Counted from the stretch's first letter, positions 27,478-36,367 are shown. The stretch: 64,000 bases of DNA from GCA-002727735 sp038134525 (GCA_038134525.1 JAYPVI010000005.1:62001-126000); one strand, 5' to 3'. Notes: a model not told the origin generated them from the sequence alone. A program made the numbers and translations.

Positions 27478-29160
27478 TTAATTTTTATCCGTAACACATC
27501 CAAAGGATGCGGAAGTAACACATTTTGCATACTTATACAAACTCCCATTTTTAACCTTAAGAGAAGGTTCTTTCCATGACTTAAATCTATTTTGAATTTC
27601 TGATTCATTCAGCTCTAGGTCAATGGTGTTCTTTTCTGCATCTATACTGATAAAATCACCATCTTTAACAATGGCAATAGTCCCTCCAACTTGTGCTTCA
27701 GGAGAAATATGACCTACTACAAATCCATGGGTTCCTCCGGAAAATCTCCCATCAGTTATTAGTGCAACCTCATTTCCTAAACCAGCACCCATAATCGCAG
27801 CAGTTGGTTTTAACATTTCAGGCATTCCTGGCCCTCCTTTAGGTCCTTCATATCTTATTACAATGACGTCTCCCTTCTCAACTTCTCCGTTTTTAATTCC
27901 GTTGTTAGCTTCATATTCACTATCAAAAACTCTGGCTTTGCCTCGAAAAAATAATCCTTCTTTACCGGTGATTTTAGCCACAGCGCCATCTTTAGCCAAA
28001 TTACCTTTGAGAATCCTTATGTGTCCGGACTTTTTAATAGGTTTTTTTAAATCGTGTAAAATGTGTTGATTTTCTTTTAAACTGGGGACATCTTTTAGGT
28101 TTTCGGATAATGTTTTCCCTGTGATAGTTAAGCAACTTCCATCAATTAAATTATTTTCTAGTAAATATTTTAATACGGCAGCTGTACCACCAACTTGATG
28201 TAAATCCTCCATTAGGTGTTTTCCACTTGGTTTTAAATCAGCTAAATATGGTGTTTTATTACTAATTTCTTGAAAATCATCTAATGTAAAAGGAATGTTT
28301 GCTGTATGAGCTATGGCAAGTAAGTGAAGAACCGCATTTGTAGATCCGCCAAGCACCGTTACCAATGTCATGGCATTTTCAAGTGATTTTCTAGTGATGA
28401 TATCACTGGGTTTTATATCATTTTCAATTAAATTTTTTATCGAAGAACCAATTCGATGAATGTCTGCAAACTTTTCGTTAGAAGTAGCTGGAGTTGATGA
28501 ATTATTGGGTAGGCAAAACCCCATTGCTTCGATGGCAGATGCCATAGTGTTTGCAGTATACATACCACCACATGCTCCTGCTCCTGGGCATGCATTTTCA
28601 ATGATGCATTGAAATTCTTCTTGGTCAATTTTTCCTGTTACTTTTTGTCCCCATGCTTCAAATGCAGATACTATATCGAGTTTTTGTTTTTTGTGTTTTC
28701 CAGATGCTATGGTTCCACCATAAACTAAAATACTAGGTCTATCCAATCTTAACATAGCCATTAATGCACCAGGCATATTTTTGTCGCAACCAACTACGGT
28801 AATCATACCATCATAACTCATTGCTCCTACAACAGTCTCTATTGAATCGGCAATTATATCTCTTGATGGTAGAGAATATCTCATTCCACTTGTTCCCATT
28901 GAAATACCATCACTTACACCTATAGTGTTGAAAATTAGTGGTGTTAATGACTCTTTTTTTACAGATTCTTTGATTTGTTTAGCTAAGTCATTCAAATGCA
29001 TATTACATGGGTTACCTTCGTATCCGGTACTAGCTATTCCAATAAAAGGTTGATCTAATTCCTTTCTGGTTAATCCTATGGCATGGAGCATAGCCTGAGC
29101 TGCTGGCTGGGAACTATCATTGGTGATATTTACACTATATTTTTTCAATTTTTTGTCCAT
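27478..29160 (-). CDS. ilvD: Dihydroxy-acid dehydratase
   Basis: Dehydrates the dihydroxy acids to 2-keto acids in valine and isoleucine synthesis. The 560-residue protein has the three iron-sulfur ligand regions of the family: GYEGNPCNMHL, VVGCDKNMPG and NACPGAGACGGMYTANTM. The C-terminal GRFSGGTHGFVVGHISPEA is also a signature. It is the first structural gene of the operon, and its ATG at 29160 lies 28 bases after the terminator of the leader. Its expression should therefore depend directly on read-through of the attenuator. Confidence 0.97.
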   Translation of the reverse strand: MDKKLKKYSVNITNDSSQPAAQAMLHAIGLTRKELDQPFIGIASTGYEGNPCNMHLNDLAKQIKESVKKESLTPLIFNTIGVSDGISMGTSGMRYSLPSRDIIADSIETVVGAMSYDGMITVVGCDKNMPGALMAMLRLDRPSILVYGGTIASGKHKKQKLDIVSAFEAWGQKVTGKIDQEEFQCIIENACPGAGACGGMYTANTMASAIEAMGFCLPNNSSTPATSNEKFADIHRIGSSIKNLIENDIKPSDIITRKSLENAMTLVTVLGGSTNAVLHLLAIAHTANIPFTLDDFQEISNKTPYLADLKPSGKHLMEDLHQVGGTAAVLKYLLENNLIDGSCLTITGKTLSENLKDVPSLKENQHILHDLKKPIKKSGHIRILKGNLAKDGAVAKITGKEGLFFRGKARVFDSEYEANNGIKNGEVEKGDVIVIRYEGPKGGPGMPEMLKPTAAIMGAGLGNEVALITDGRFSGGTHGFVVGHISPEAQVGGTIAIVKDGDFISIDAEKNTIDLELNESEIQNRFKSWKEPSLKVKNGSLYKYAKCVTSASFGCVTDKN

Positions 29161-29187
29161 TCTATTTCTTTGTCATGAATCCAGGGT

Positions 29188-29218
29188 AAAAAAAAAGACC
29201 ATCTTGTGATGGCCTTTT
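29188..29218 (-). terminator. Intrinsic terminator in the ilv leader
   Basis: On the minus strand AAAAGGCCATC and GATGGTCTTTT form an 11-base-pair stem (one G-U pair) with the loop ACAA, ending in a run of nine T from 29196 to 29188. This is a canonical Rho-independent terminator placed before ilvD, not at a gene end, which marks it as an attenuator. Its 5' arm can pair alternatively with an upstream segment at 29237-29231. Confidence 0.9.
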
Positions 29219-29238
29219 ACATATCGTTATACCATCAT

Positions 29239-29295
29239 TCAGTATTTGTCAATGATAATAATGTTGATAATAATATCTTTTTTAAGCTGATTCAT
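29239..29295 (-). CDS. ilv operon leader peptide
   Basis: An 18-codon frame from ATG at 29295 to TGA at 29239 encodes MNQLKKDIIINIIIIDKY. Seven of 18 codons are isoleucine (ATT or ATC), in runs of three and four. Such bias, together with the hairpins and the terminator immediately downstream, is the hallmark of a ribosome-mediated attenuator controlling isoleucine synthesis. There is no Shine-Dalgarno-like sequence ahead of it; the promoter element ends seven bases before the ATG. Confidence 0.88.
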   Translation of the reverse strand: MNQLKKDIIINIIIIDKY

Positions 29296-29302
29296 GTGCG
29301 TG

Positions 29303-29335
29303 CAAATCTAATGCATAATTATTTAGTATAACAAA
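29303..29335 (-). promoter_or_regulatory. Promoter of the ilv leader and operon
   Basis: The minus strand carries TTTG at 29335-29332 and a perfect TAGATTTG (-7 consensus TAnnTTTG) at 29310-29303, with 21 bases between. The spacing is slightly longer than the 19 typical for Bacteroides. The leader peptide ATG begins eight bases after the element, so the transcript should have only a few untranslated bases. The -33 part lies within five bases of the stop of the upstream gene. Confidence 0.65.
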
Positions 29336-29336
29336 T

Positions 29337-31253
29337 TTAACGATTAATTAATTGTAAAAAACCCTTGAATTCTTCTATTTCAGATGTAGGTATAGTAAGA
29401 GGTTGTATAGAAATGTTATATAAGTATGTTCCATCGCTTGCCTTTAGTCCTGATGGTAATCGGCCATCCCAACCGATTCCTATATTATCCTCAAAAATTA
29501 ATTGACCCCATCGGTTAAATATTTTCATGTATTCTACCTCAAAAGAAGTTCCTTGTGCACTAAAGATGTCATTTTCCCCATCTCCGTTTGGAGTAAACAC
29601 ATTAGGGATTATAAGATAGTACGGTTCTCTTGGGCAAAACTCTGTAATTAACGTAAATTGATAGGTGTTTGAACAGTTCACAGAATCTGTTCCTGTTACG
29701 AAATAAGTGCCTTCACTTGGGGCAATTATAGGGACACTATCAATTACATTGTTATTCCATGTGTAAGATGCAGCACCAATTCCATAAAGTGTAATGGTAT
29801 CATCTTCGCATATAGTTGTATCTGAAAAATTACTTGTAACAGTTGGTTGTTGATTGAAAGTGACATTAATGACAACAGTTGAGTCACATCCATTTGAGGC
29901 TGTAAATATTTCCTGTCCAGCAGAATTGTTGATGTCATAAATAGTGCCATTTATAATTAAGCTTTCATTAGTACATAGCGTGGTGTCCAGTGAGAAAGAA
30001 GCAGTAGGAATACTTGTTATCGTTATATATACAGTAGAATCGCATCCGTTAGGAGCTACAAAAATTTCTTGTCCAGAAGGATTATTTGTCCCATAGTTTG
30101 TTCCATTAATTAATATCGAATCATTGTTGCAAATAATAGTGTCAATTACGGAGAATAAAAGTGGATCTTCTGTTACCGTAATATTGACTATAGAGTCACA
30201 CCCGGAAATTGAGGATAGAAATTGTGTTCCGGTAAGGTTGTTGCTATTGTATGTAATTCCATTTATGGTTATGGAAGAGCCATTACAAATGGATGTATCT
30301 AAATTGGTATTGTATGTTGGATCACCTGGACTAATAATACAATTAATAGTTGTGTCACAATTACTAAACACATTATCAATAATGTAAATAGTATATGTAG
30401 CATCTGCTAGATTTTGAATATTATAATTTCCTTGCCCAACTCCGTTATATTGGAGGGTGCCATTCGATGATATATTGTAACTACTACTCCCACCAATATT
30501 TAAAGTAATTTCTCCATCATTTTCATTTTCACAACTTTCATTTATGGAATTTGATGACGCCATTAAATCACAACAGATGTCAATTTGATAATATTTTGGT
30601 CCTATTATATCTGCACAAGATGCCATTGCATTAGAAACAATGGTGTTCCAATTCTGGCTACTTAATTGATTTATTAAATTTATATCATTAGTGTTTAGTG
30701 CATAAATTGAAAAAGTTCCAATATTGTTTCCATAATCAGAGGAAGTAAAAGTGCCATTTGAATTATAGCTTATAATGGCATTTGATAAGGTATCAACCAT
30801 AATATAAAGTTGTTGATAACCTGATGTTGTTGTAAACCCTGAAGAGCTTTCGGAAATGTCATCACCCGAACAAATAATAATAGCCTGACAATTAATAATA
30901 TTAAATTGTAAAGGACCTATATGATCGGCACAGGTTGCGTTAACAGTTGCTGAAAAATTAGTCCAGTTATTCCCATTGGCTATGGGCATTAAATTAATAT
31001 CATTGGTATTTACTGCATAAATGGATAATAGACCATAATAGGATGCTCCATAATCTGCTGAAGTGAACGTACCTGAATTATTTTGAGCTAGAATATTACC
31101 AGTTACATCAACTAATACATAGTGTTGAACATATCCAGGTGATGATTCATAACTGGTAGTTGATACAGAAATGTCATCACCCGAGCATAAGGTGTTTTGA
31201 CCATAGAAAAAATGGAACTGAACAAAGAATAATATAAAAAAGATTCTTTTCAT
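29337..31253 (-). CDS. Secreted T9SS cargo protein with gliding-motility-type C-terminal domain
   Basis: From the ATG at 31253 the protein has 638 residues with a signal peptide (MKRIFFILFFVQFHFFYGQ); an earlier in-frame ATG at 31295 would lie in the upstream gene and is rejected. The N-terminal half contains two related units of about 110 residues, each starting CSGDDIS and containing TFTSxDYG and NTNDINL. Next come short repeats with GCDS motifs and SxxINGTxY, a PKD-like region, and a C-terminal domain with IPNVFTPNGDGENDIF, IFNRWGQLIFE and SDGTYLYNI. That is the type B (CHU_C) T9SS sorting domain. Probably surface attached or released; ligand unknown. Confidence 0.88.
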   Translation of the reverse strand: MKRIFFILFFVQFHFFYGQNTLCSGDDISVSTTSYESSPGYVQHYVLVDVTGNILAQNNSGTFTSADYGASYYGLLSIYAVNTNDINLMPIANGNNWTNFSATVNATCADHIGPLQFNIINCQAIIICSGDDISESSSGFTTTSGYQQLYIMVDTLSNAIISYNSNGTFTSSDYGNNIGTFSIYALNTNDINLINQLSSQNWNTIVSNAMASCADIIGPKYYQIDICCDLMASSNSINESCENENDGEITLNIGGSSSYNISSNGTLQYNGVGQGNYNIQNLADATYTIYIIDNVFSNCDTTINCIISPGDPTYNTNLDTSICNGSSITINGITYNSNNLTGTQFLSSISGCDSIVNITVTEDPLLFSVIDTIICNNDSILINGTNYGTNNPSGQEIFVAPNGCDSTVYITITSIPTASFSLDTTLCTNESLIINGTIYDINNSAGQEIFTASNGCDSTVVINVTFNQQPTVTSNFSDTTICEDDTITLYGIGAASYTWNNNVIDSVPIIAPSEGTYFVTGTDSVNCSNTYQFTLITEFCPREPYYLIIPNVFTPNGDGENDIFSAQGTSFEVEYMKIFNRWGQLIFEDNIGIGWDGRLPSGLKASDGTYLYNISIQPLTIPTSEIEEFKGFLQLINR

Positions 31254-31260
31254 TATTCTA

Positions 31261-32595
31261 TCAATTCCAAGTTCCAGCATTTGCGCTACAAGCATTTACA
31301 CAGGATACTGAGATAACAAATTGACCATTTGATGTTCCGTTACCATCGACATAGATAAAATATTCAACTCCAATTGTAGTTGTAAAAGTTATGGATGAAG
31401 TAGTTCCACTTCCACTATTATTGTCGCTACCCACACAGGTTAAATTTGAACACGTTCCAGAATAGACAAATATTTCTGTATCAAAATTTGTTGCACTATT
31501 TGATGTGCTTGCTGTTATATCTGATCCATCACCTATGTATTTGTACCAAACACCTGCTCCGGTTGTTAATCCTCCACATGAAGGAGGAGCATCGTTACTA
31601 GTAGCTAGTATATTATTAGAAGTGTCAAGATCTCCGCAATTTAAAACAATGGCATTGTCACATGAGTCATTAGTTGGATTTATGGCAATTCCTGATTGGG
31701 CTTCCCAATAATAATCGCAAAGATCCCCGGCATATCCGTCAATATAAACCAAATAACTTTGTCCTATCACTAGCGGAGTTCCTGAATTGTCTGGTATAGT
31801 AAATGTGCCACTGCCTAAAGCAGGATTTTCACAAGCAATTTCTACCATATTATCTTGATCCCAACAATTTCCATCAAATACAGCAAATTGTACTCCTTGA
31901 TTATTTGCGCAGTTTTCAACTGTCCAGTCTAATACTATGGTGTCATCTGCTGCTGTAAACTGTAGCCATGAGTCATTGTTTGAGGAGCCACAAAAATTAT
32001 CTGGTCCAGGGAAAGCTCCACCTGCGTCAACAGTGTAATTGCAATCAGTTGAACCATAATAGGCTTGGCTTAAATCAATACTTGGTGCACTACATGGTAA
32101 ATCAGAAGGAGCGTTTGGTAAAGTACAGTAATTCGTTCCACCGCCTCCTCCACCGCCTCCTCCAAGAGATCGGTAAATCATTACTTCTGTAATGGTAGAG
32201 TTAGATGTGCAAGGAAACTGATTTAAATGTAAATGGACCTCTCCATTGATTGTCGAAGTCCAACTTATATATGAGTTAGTTCCACAACCTGAAAAATCAT
32301 CATTGTAGGCCAACAGGTTTCCTACATTATCTCTTAAGGTTAATTCAGAATCGTAAGAGGCGCTTACACCACCGTAAAGATTACACGTAGAAAATTGATA
32401 AATATCTCCAGAAATTACATTTATCTTAATCACCTCTCCAGCCCAATTATCAGGTGTTGCTGAAGCCCATACCCCTGTTGGAGGAGTATAAGATGTTACA
32501 GGCCAAAAATTTGCTCCATTGTTACATTGACTGTAGTTATTCTCGGAAAATAAAATTGATGTTAAGATTAAGATGGATAATGCTAACTTATTCAT
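31261..32595 (-). CDS. Secreted multi-domain protein with poly-glycine linker, no sorting domain
   Basis: A 444-residue protein with signal peptide (MNKLALSILILTSILFSENNYSQ). Two or three beta-rich extracellular modules are visible: one at about 25-145 with an SYISWTSTINGEVHLHL segment, a run of nine glycines at about 145-153, then modules with SSNNDSWLQFTA, CDNAIVLNCGDLDTSNN and a final GVEYFIYVDGNG like pre-peptidase C-terminal domains. It ends abruptly at CSANAGTWN without a recognisable T9SS domain, which is unusual beside cargo genes. The start is ATG 32595. The gap to the next gene's ATG is seven bases. Confidence 0.75.
   Translation of the reverse strand: MNKLALSILILTSILFSENNYSQCNNGANFWPVTSYTPPTGVWASATPDNWAGEVIKINVISGDIYQFSTCNLYGGVSASYDSELTLRDNVGNLLAYNDDFSGCGTNSYISWTSTINGEVHLHLNQFPCTSNSTITEVMIYRSLGGGGGGGGGTNYCTLPNAPSDLPCSAPSIDLSQAYYGSTDCNYTVDAGGAFPGPDNFCGSSNNDSWLQFTAADDTIVLDWTVENCANNQGVQFAVFDGNCWDQDNMVEIACENPALGSGTFTIPDNSGTPLVIGQSYLVYIDGYAGDLCDYYWEAQSGIAINPTNDSCDNAIVLNCGDLDTSNNILATSNDAPPSCGGLTTGAGVWYKYIGDGSDITASTSNSATNFDTEIFVYSGTCSNLTCVGSDNNSGSGTTSSITFTTTIGVEYFIYVDGNGTSNGQFVISVSCVNACSANAGTWN
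32137..32163 (-). repeat. 12-base tandem repeat encoding nine glycines
   Basis: Two copies of GGAGGAGGCGGT plus a final GGA encode the poly-glycine linker between two extracellular modules. The unit length is a multiple of three, so copy-number change would only alter linker length and not the frame. Confidence 0.85.
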
Positions 32596-32599
32596 ATCC

Positions 32600-32938
32600 C
32601 TAGTCTTTTAATTCGTTAATTATTTGGTTTGTAGATTTATATCTTGAAAACCAAGTTGATTTGAATTCTAAAAATTCAGCATACTTATCTGAGTCATTAT
32701 TTTTATAATTTTCAACATAATCATTGATCTGATTAAATTGCTCAGAAGAAAGGTAGATGTAGTTTCGTTTTTCTAATTTCTTGAAAGTAGGTAAATAATT
32801 AGGATTAGTATATAAAAATGATCTAATCTCATTTTTAGCTTCTTCAGATGACTGGTTATATACTAATTTTAAATTCTCACTTTGTGCGTGATTTGCCATG
32901 AAAAGCAAGAAGAATAAGGATATAAATAAAATTCTCAT
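32600..32938 (-). CDS. Small secreted protein of unknown function
   Basis: A 112-residue protein from the ATG at 32938, which opens a clean signal peptide (MRILFISLFFLLFMANHAQS). A longer frame reaches 33028 but overlaps the upstream gene and buries the signal. The mature part (about 92 residues) is charged and helix-prone, with KNEIRSFLYTNPNYLPTFKKLEKRNY and a basic C-terminal half rich in Asn, Lys and Tyr. I do not recognise the family. It sits between two large secreted proteins, four bases before the downstream start, so it may be a co-expressed accessory factor. Confidence 0.6.
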   Translation of the reverse strand: MRILFISLFFLLFMANHAQSENLKLVYNQSSEEAKNEIRSFLYTNPNYLPTFKKLEKRNYIYLSSEQFNQINDYVENYKNNDSDKYAEFLEFKSTWFSRYKSTNQIINELKD

Positions 32939-32990
32939 TTCTGATAATTTTCCGTTAATGGATACTTGAATAATACGCAAATTTAGTTCT

Positions 32991-35384
32991 TTATCGGAAC
33001 AATGATAAATAATCTTTGCGAATTTCACGGGAAATTATGCCGGATTCATTTTTGGTAAAATCAATTAAATAATAATATGTCCCCTCTGGTGCTATTTGGC
33101 CTGAACTTAATCTACCATCCCATGGATTATTAAAGTTTGTTTGAAAAACCACTTCTCCCCATCGGTTAAATATAGTTGTGCTATGCAATTCAAAACTTGT
33201 TCCAGTAACCAAAAACCCATCATTTTCTCCATCATTATTTGGGGTGAAAACATTAGGGATATTCATAAAAAAGGGTTCTACATAACAAGTGTCTATTGTA
33301 ATGTTAACTGAGCTTGAGGACTGACAATAATTAGAGTCAAATCCAATTACAGTGTAGGTTCCGTTATCTATTGGTGAGTAATAAGCACTATCAATAATAT
33401 TTCCGCTCCAAGTATAGTTCTCTGCTCCTGTAGCAAATATTAGAATAGAACTATCCATACAAATGGTAGTATCTCCAATATTAATGCTTACTGTTGGAGT
33501 GTCATTAACAGTCAAAACGTAGCTTGTAATAGAATCGCAATTATATATAGACGAAAGAATTTCAATTTGATTACCACCAAAATTATAGATAAATCCATTC
33601 CAAATGTATGGAAGATCGGAAGAACATATGGTGTCAAATTCGTAATTAAGATAAGATGGGTGTATAATTAAGTCTAAATTTATTATTGAATCGCATCCTT
33701 GTGAGTTAAACGTGTTATATTGAGCTGAACTATTAGATGAGGTATAAGTTAAACCATCAATCCACTGTAAGGAATCACAAGCTATTTGTTGGTCGGTTGC
33801 AATAGAGGAATTATTAATAATTAGGTTCAGTGTAATTATACTATCACAACCGTATTGATTTGACAATGTTACTGTTGGTAAATTGGTTGTTGAGGTATAC
33901 GTATTTCCATCCAACCAGGTGTAACTATCGCAAGCGGTTTGTTGATCTACTGAATTTGTACTATTGTTGATAGTAAGGTTTAGTGTAATAATACTGTCAC
34001 AACCTGACAGATTTGGAATCGTATATGTAGGTGTATTTGTTGATGCAGTATAGGTAATTCCATCAATCCAAGTAAAAGCATTACAATTTGTTTGCACATC
34101 ATTGCTGTAGCTGTCATAATTAATGGTTAAGTCTAACTGAACCACGCTATCACAACCACTTGTAGATGGTATAGTTATGCTTGCTGTATTATTAGAGTTG
34201 GTGTAATTTACTCCGTCAATCCAAGTATAGTTGTTACAACTGGTAATTATATCTGTCGATGTTCCACCTGTATTTACGCTTACTAAAACATTATCAGAGT
34301 CTGTACATCCACCATTGTCAATAGTTGCAGTAAAAGTGGTAGAACTATTTGGAGATACTGAATTGTCATAAGTAGATACGCCATTACTCCATGAAATATT
34401 ACCCAAGTAATAAATTTTAAAATTTAGCAATCCACCATTGTCACCATATTGAGAGTCTGTAAAGCTAAATGTATAGTTCGATCCTCCATTAAATATCATT
34501 TGATAGGTATGGTTTGTTAAGTTTAATTGTGAAGGGATTTGCGCATAATTTTGTGGATGAACATTGTTCCATTTCCATACAACTCCAGGAGACCATACGT
34601 AATTATTATACCACCCACTACCAAAGAAAGCATCTCTAGTCTCATTAGTTGATCCATAAAAGGTCCCAGAAACAATAACGTAGTAAACACCAGGTAAAGT
34701 AGTAGTTGTTGTAGTGTGTGAAAAAGCATTATTAAATGTCATGTTAAATTCTTCTGCTAGGATTCCACCATATGCTGTGTCAATGGTTAATGTTGTAGAT
34801 TCTCCAGCACATAAATTAAAATCTTCAGAAACTTCAATGTGTGGATTGTTATTAAGATTTAGTGTAAACTCACATAATGAACTCCCACTATTTACACTGG
34901 CATCAAAAACGATTTGCTCAACACATCCCATCACTGTGACGTCAATGGTGGCAGAAAAATCATTAGATGCAGCGCCAAATAGTTCACTGCTTTCAAAACT
35001 CAATACATTATTCATGTTTTGGTAAACTGACCAGTCACCGTCCTGAACTACAGAATTAATATTACTTCCAGAAAGTGCTTGTAATGTACCTGTAAGAATT
35101 CCCATGCTCAAGTCAGCTGTACTCAAACTACTTGTGGTATTGTATGACCCTGATAAAACAACCTGTGGCGTATTGGATGACGATAAAAATGAAAGAGTAA
35201 AACCATAAAAGGGAACATCTAAAGTTCCTAATTCTACCATAAAATTTAAGTTGTACGTAATACTGCCATCTGGATTGAGGGTCTGATTGTTAATAGATAT
35301 CGAACTATTATTACAACAAAACGAATTTAAGGTGAGTAAATTTAAAAGTAGAACTACAATGAAATATACCTTAACTTTTTTCAA
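32991..35384 (-). CDS. Large secreted T9SS cargo protein with CDSxxW-type repeats and type B sorting domain
   Basis: A 797-residue protein with signal peptide (MKKVKVYFIVVLLLNLLTLNSF), starting at a TTG; no in-frame ATG precedes the signal. Residues 25-170 form a cohesin-like or IgG-like beta domain. Next comes a large middle region with an STTFTATIDNGGCTDSDNVL segment, then at least four tandem repeats of about 45 residues (C-x-x-Y/F-x-W-x-D-G-x-x-Y-T ... GCDSIxxLxLxI). The end has IPNVFTPNNDGENDGF, IFNRWGEVVFQ and APEGTYYYLIDF, the CHU_C/type B sorting signal. Probably a surface adhesin. It has a strong promoter match upstream. Confidence 0.88.
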   Translation of the reverse strand: MKKVKVYFIVVLLLNLLTLNSFCCNNSSISINNQTLNPDGSITYNLNFMVELGTLDVPFYGFTLSFLSSSNTPQVVLSGSYNTTSSLSTADLSMGILTGTLQALSGSNINSVVQDGDWSVYQNMNNVLSFESSELFGAASNDFSATIDVTVMGCVEQIVFDASVNSGSSLCEFTLNLNNNPHIEVSEDFNLCAGESTTLTIDTAYGGILAEEFNMTFNNAFSHTTTTTTLPGVYYVIVSGTFYGSTNETRDAFFGSGWYNNYVWSPGVVWKWNNVHPQNYAQIPSQLNLTNHTYQMIFNGGSNYTFSFTDSQYGDNGGLLNFKIYYLGNISWSNGVSTYDNSVSPNSSTTFTATIDNGGCTDSDNVLVSVNTGGTSTDIITSCNNYTWIDGVNYTNSNNTASITIPSTSGCDSVVQLDLTINYDSYSNDVQTNCNAFTWIDGITYTASTNTPTYTIPNLSGCDSIITLNLTINNSTNSVDQQTACDSYTWLDGNTYTSTTNLPTVTLSNQYGCDSIITLNLIINNSSIATDQQIACDSLQWIDGLTYTSSNSSAQYNTFNSQGCDSIINLDLIIHPSYLNYEFDTICSSDLPYIWNGFIYNFGGNQIEILSSIYNCDSITSYVLTVNDTPTVSINIGDTTICMDSSILIFATGAENYTWSGNIIDSAYYSPIDNGTYTVIGFDSNYCQSSSSVNITIDTCYVEPFFMNIPNVFTPNNDGENDGFLVTGTSFELHSTTIFNRWGEVVFQTNFNNPWDGRLSSGQIAPEGTYYYLIDFTKNESGIISREIRKDYLSLFR
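33660..34262 (-). repeat. Tandem protein repeats (about 45 codons each) in the secreted protein
   Basis: Four or more diverged units are visible at protein level. Each has a cysteine, an aromatic-Trp-x-Asp-Gly core, a Tyr-Thr pair and a closing GCDSI-LxL strand. The nucleotide copies have diverged, so the repeats are old and not slippage products. Such units are common in adhesin-like T9SS cargo. Confidence 0.8.
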
Positions 35385-35400
35385 AATTTTAGTTTAGGTT

Positions 35401-35431
35401 CAAATTTATTTAAAGTATTTTATTTTACAAA
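35401..35431 (-). promoter_or_regulatory. Promoter of the secreted-protein cluster
   Basis: The minus strand shows TTTG at 35431-35428, then 19 bases, then TAAATTTG at 35408-35401. This is a perfect fit to the Bacteroidota primary sigma consensus TTTG-N19-TAnnTTTG. The element ends 16 bases before the TTG start of the 797-residue cargo gene, giving a leader of roughly ten bases. It could drive the whole run of four minus-strand secreted-protein genes. Confidence 0.65.
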
Positions 35432-35485
35432 TAAAAATTTTTTTAAGTTTTTATTTTATGTCAGAACCATTTTTAGGTAATTTCT

Positions 35486-36367
35486 CTACGCAACTGGTGC
35501 AAGTACTTTATTTGGGAAAGTTCCTATATCTTCAATCTTGTATCCCTTTGGATAGCTAGATCTTTTCTTTGTAGTTCCTAATACGGGTTTTTTCTTATCG
35601 CCAATTAGACTCATAAACCACATTCTTATTTGCAGTAAAATCATAACAAATGCTCTTAAAATTGGATTAGGGTGTTTAAAACCCATAGCATTTAGTAGAG
35701 GTTCATCCATAAGACAATTGGTAATGGGTCTTCCTAAAAAGGCTAATTGCTTTGGAATAAAAAAACTGATGAGTAAATCTCTAGTGTATTTAGCAATTTC
35801 ACTGTTGCTTTTTGAATACTTGAAGTTTTCCTTCTCATACTTTAGGTGAAATGCTTTAAATTCTCGATAATCTTCTGGTATGTTTTTAATCCCCATATTT
35901 TTTCCAACTTCTTTGAAAAAATAAAAAATCGCTCTTTTTTCTTTTCTAGTTGGTTTTCTCCACGCAAATCGATCAAGCCAAAAAATAGGAATAAACACAA
36001 AAGTACTTAGCACATATAAAAAGTCACTATTGTCAATACTGTAAGCTCCATGCATTGCATTCATTCTTTTGAAAGCCTTTTGAGCTCTTTCACTACTGTA
36101 ACCATTTTCAATAATTTCATACATAATCAGCTCTGTGTCATCGTATCTTTTTTTTGTGTTTTTTTTGAATTCACCAGTGCTGGCAAGCAACCTTGAAATA
36201 CTTGGGACTGCAAATGTTCTAAAAAAACCAAATTCAAGTGATCGTTCTATATCATGTGGAAAACAGTGACAAGCAATAAGGTAAACTATTCTTTCATGAT
36301 CTTTAATTGGATCAAGTTGTTCAATTTCTTTAGATATTTCTCTTCTTTTCAAATAATTTAAAAGCAT
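35486..36367 (-). CDS. MpaB-like (DUF2236-related) oxygenase family protein
   Basis: A 293-residue protein. The segment AFKRMNAMHGAYSIDN contains the arginine-methionine-asparagine ... histidine pattern of the MpaB/latex-clearing-protein superfamily, whose haem-binding members cleave or oxidise hydrophobic substrates. The early FGFFRTFAVPSISRLLASTGEF and the late FIPKQLAFLGRPITNCLMDEPLL fit the family too. There are one or two hydrophobic stretches (near 115-135 and 255-275) but no signal peptide. The substrate is unknown. It stands alone, with about 100 bases on the 3' side and 170 on the 5' side. Confidence 0.75.
   Translation of the reverse strand: MLLNYLKRREISKEIEQLDPIKDHERIVYLIACHCFPHDIERSLEFGFFRTFAVPSISRLLASTGEFKKNTKKRYDDTELIMYEIIENGYSSERAQKAFKRMNAMHGAYSIDNSDFLYVLSTFVFIPIFWLDRFAWRKPTRKEKRAIFYFFKEVGKNMGIKNIPEDYREFKAFHLKYEKENFKYSKSNSEIAKYTRDLLISFFIPKQLAFLGRPITNCLMDEPLLNAMGFKHPNPILRAFVMILLQIRMWFMSLIGDKKKPVLGTTKKRSSYPKGYKIEDIGTFPNKVLAPVA

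Larger units (their letters stand above)
29188..29295 (-). promoter_or_regulatory. Isoleucine-responsive transcription attenuator of the ilv operon
   Basis: Four segments with mutually exclusive pairings are visible on the minus strand. Segment 1 (29260-29251, inside the leader's isoleucine codons 12-15) pairs with segment 2 (29239-29230) over ten positions, two of them G-U. Segment 2 (29237-29231) can instead pair with segment 3 (29213-29207), and segment 3 with segment 4 forms the terminator. Segments 2 and 4 share GATGGT, so they compete for segment 3. A ribosome stalled on isoleucine codons would cover segment 1, free segment 2, form the 2:3 antiterminator and allow ilvD transcription. 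Fully translated leader would favour 3:4 and stop transcription. Confidence 0.85.

Noticed and set aside
32137..32163. Glycine-codon tandem repeat as a phase-variable switch
   Set aside because: The unit is 12 bases, so changes in copy number keep the frame. It can only adjust linker length.
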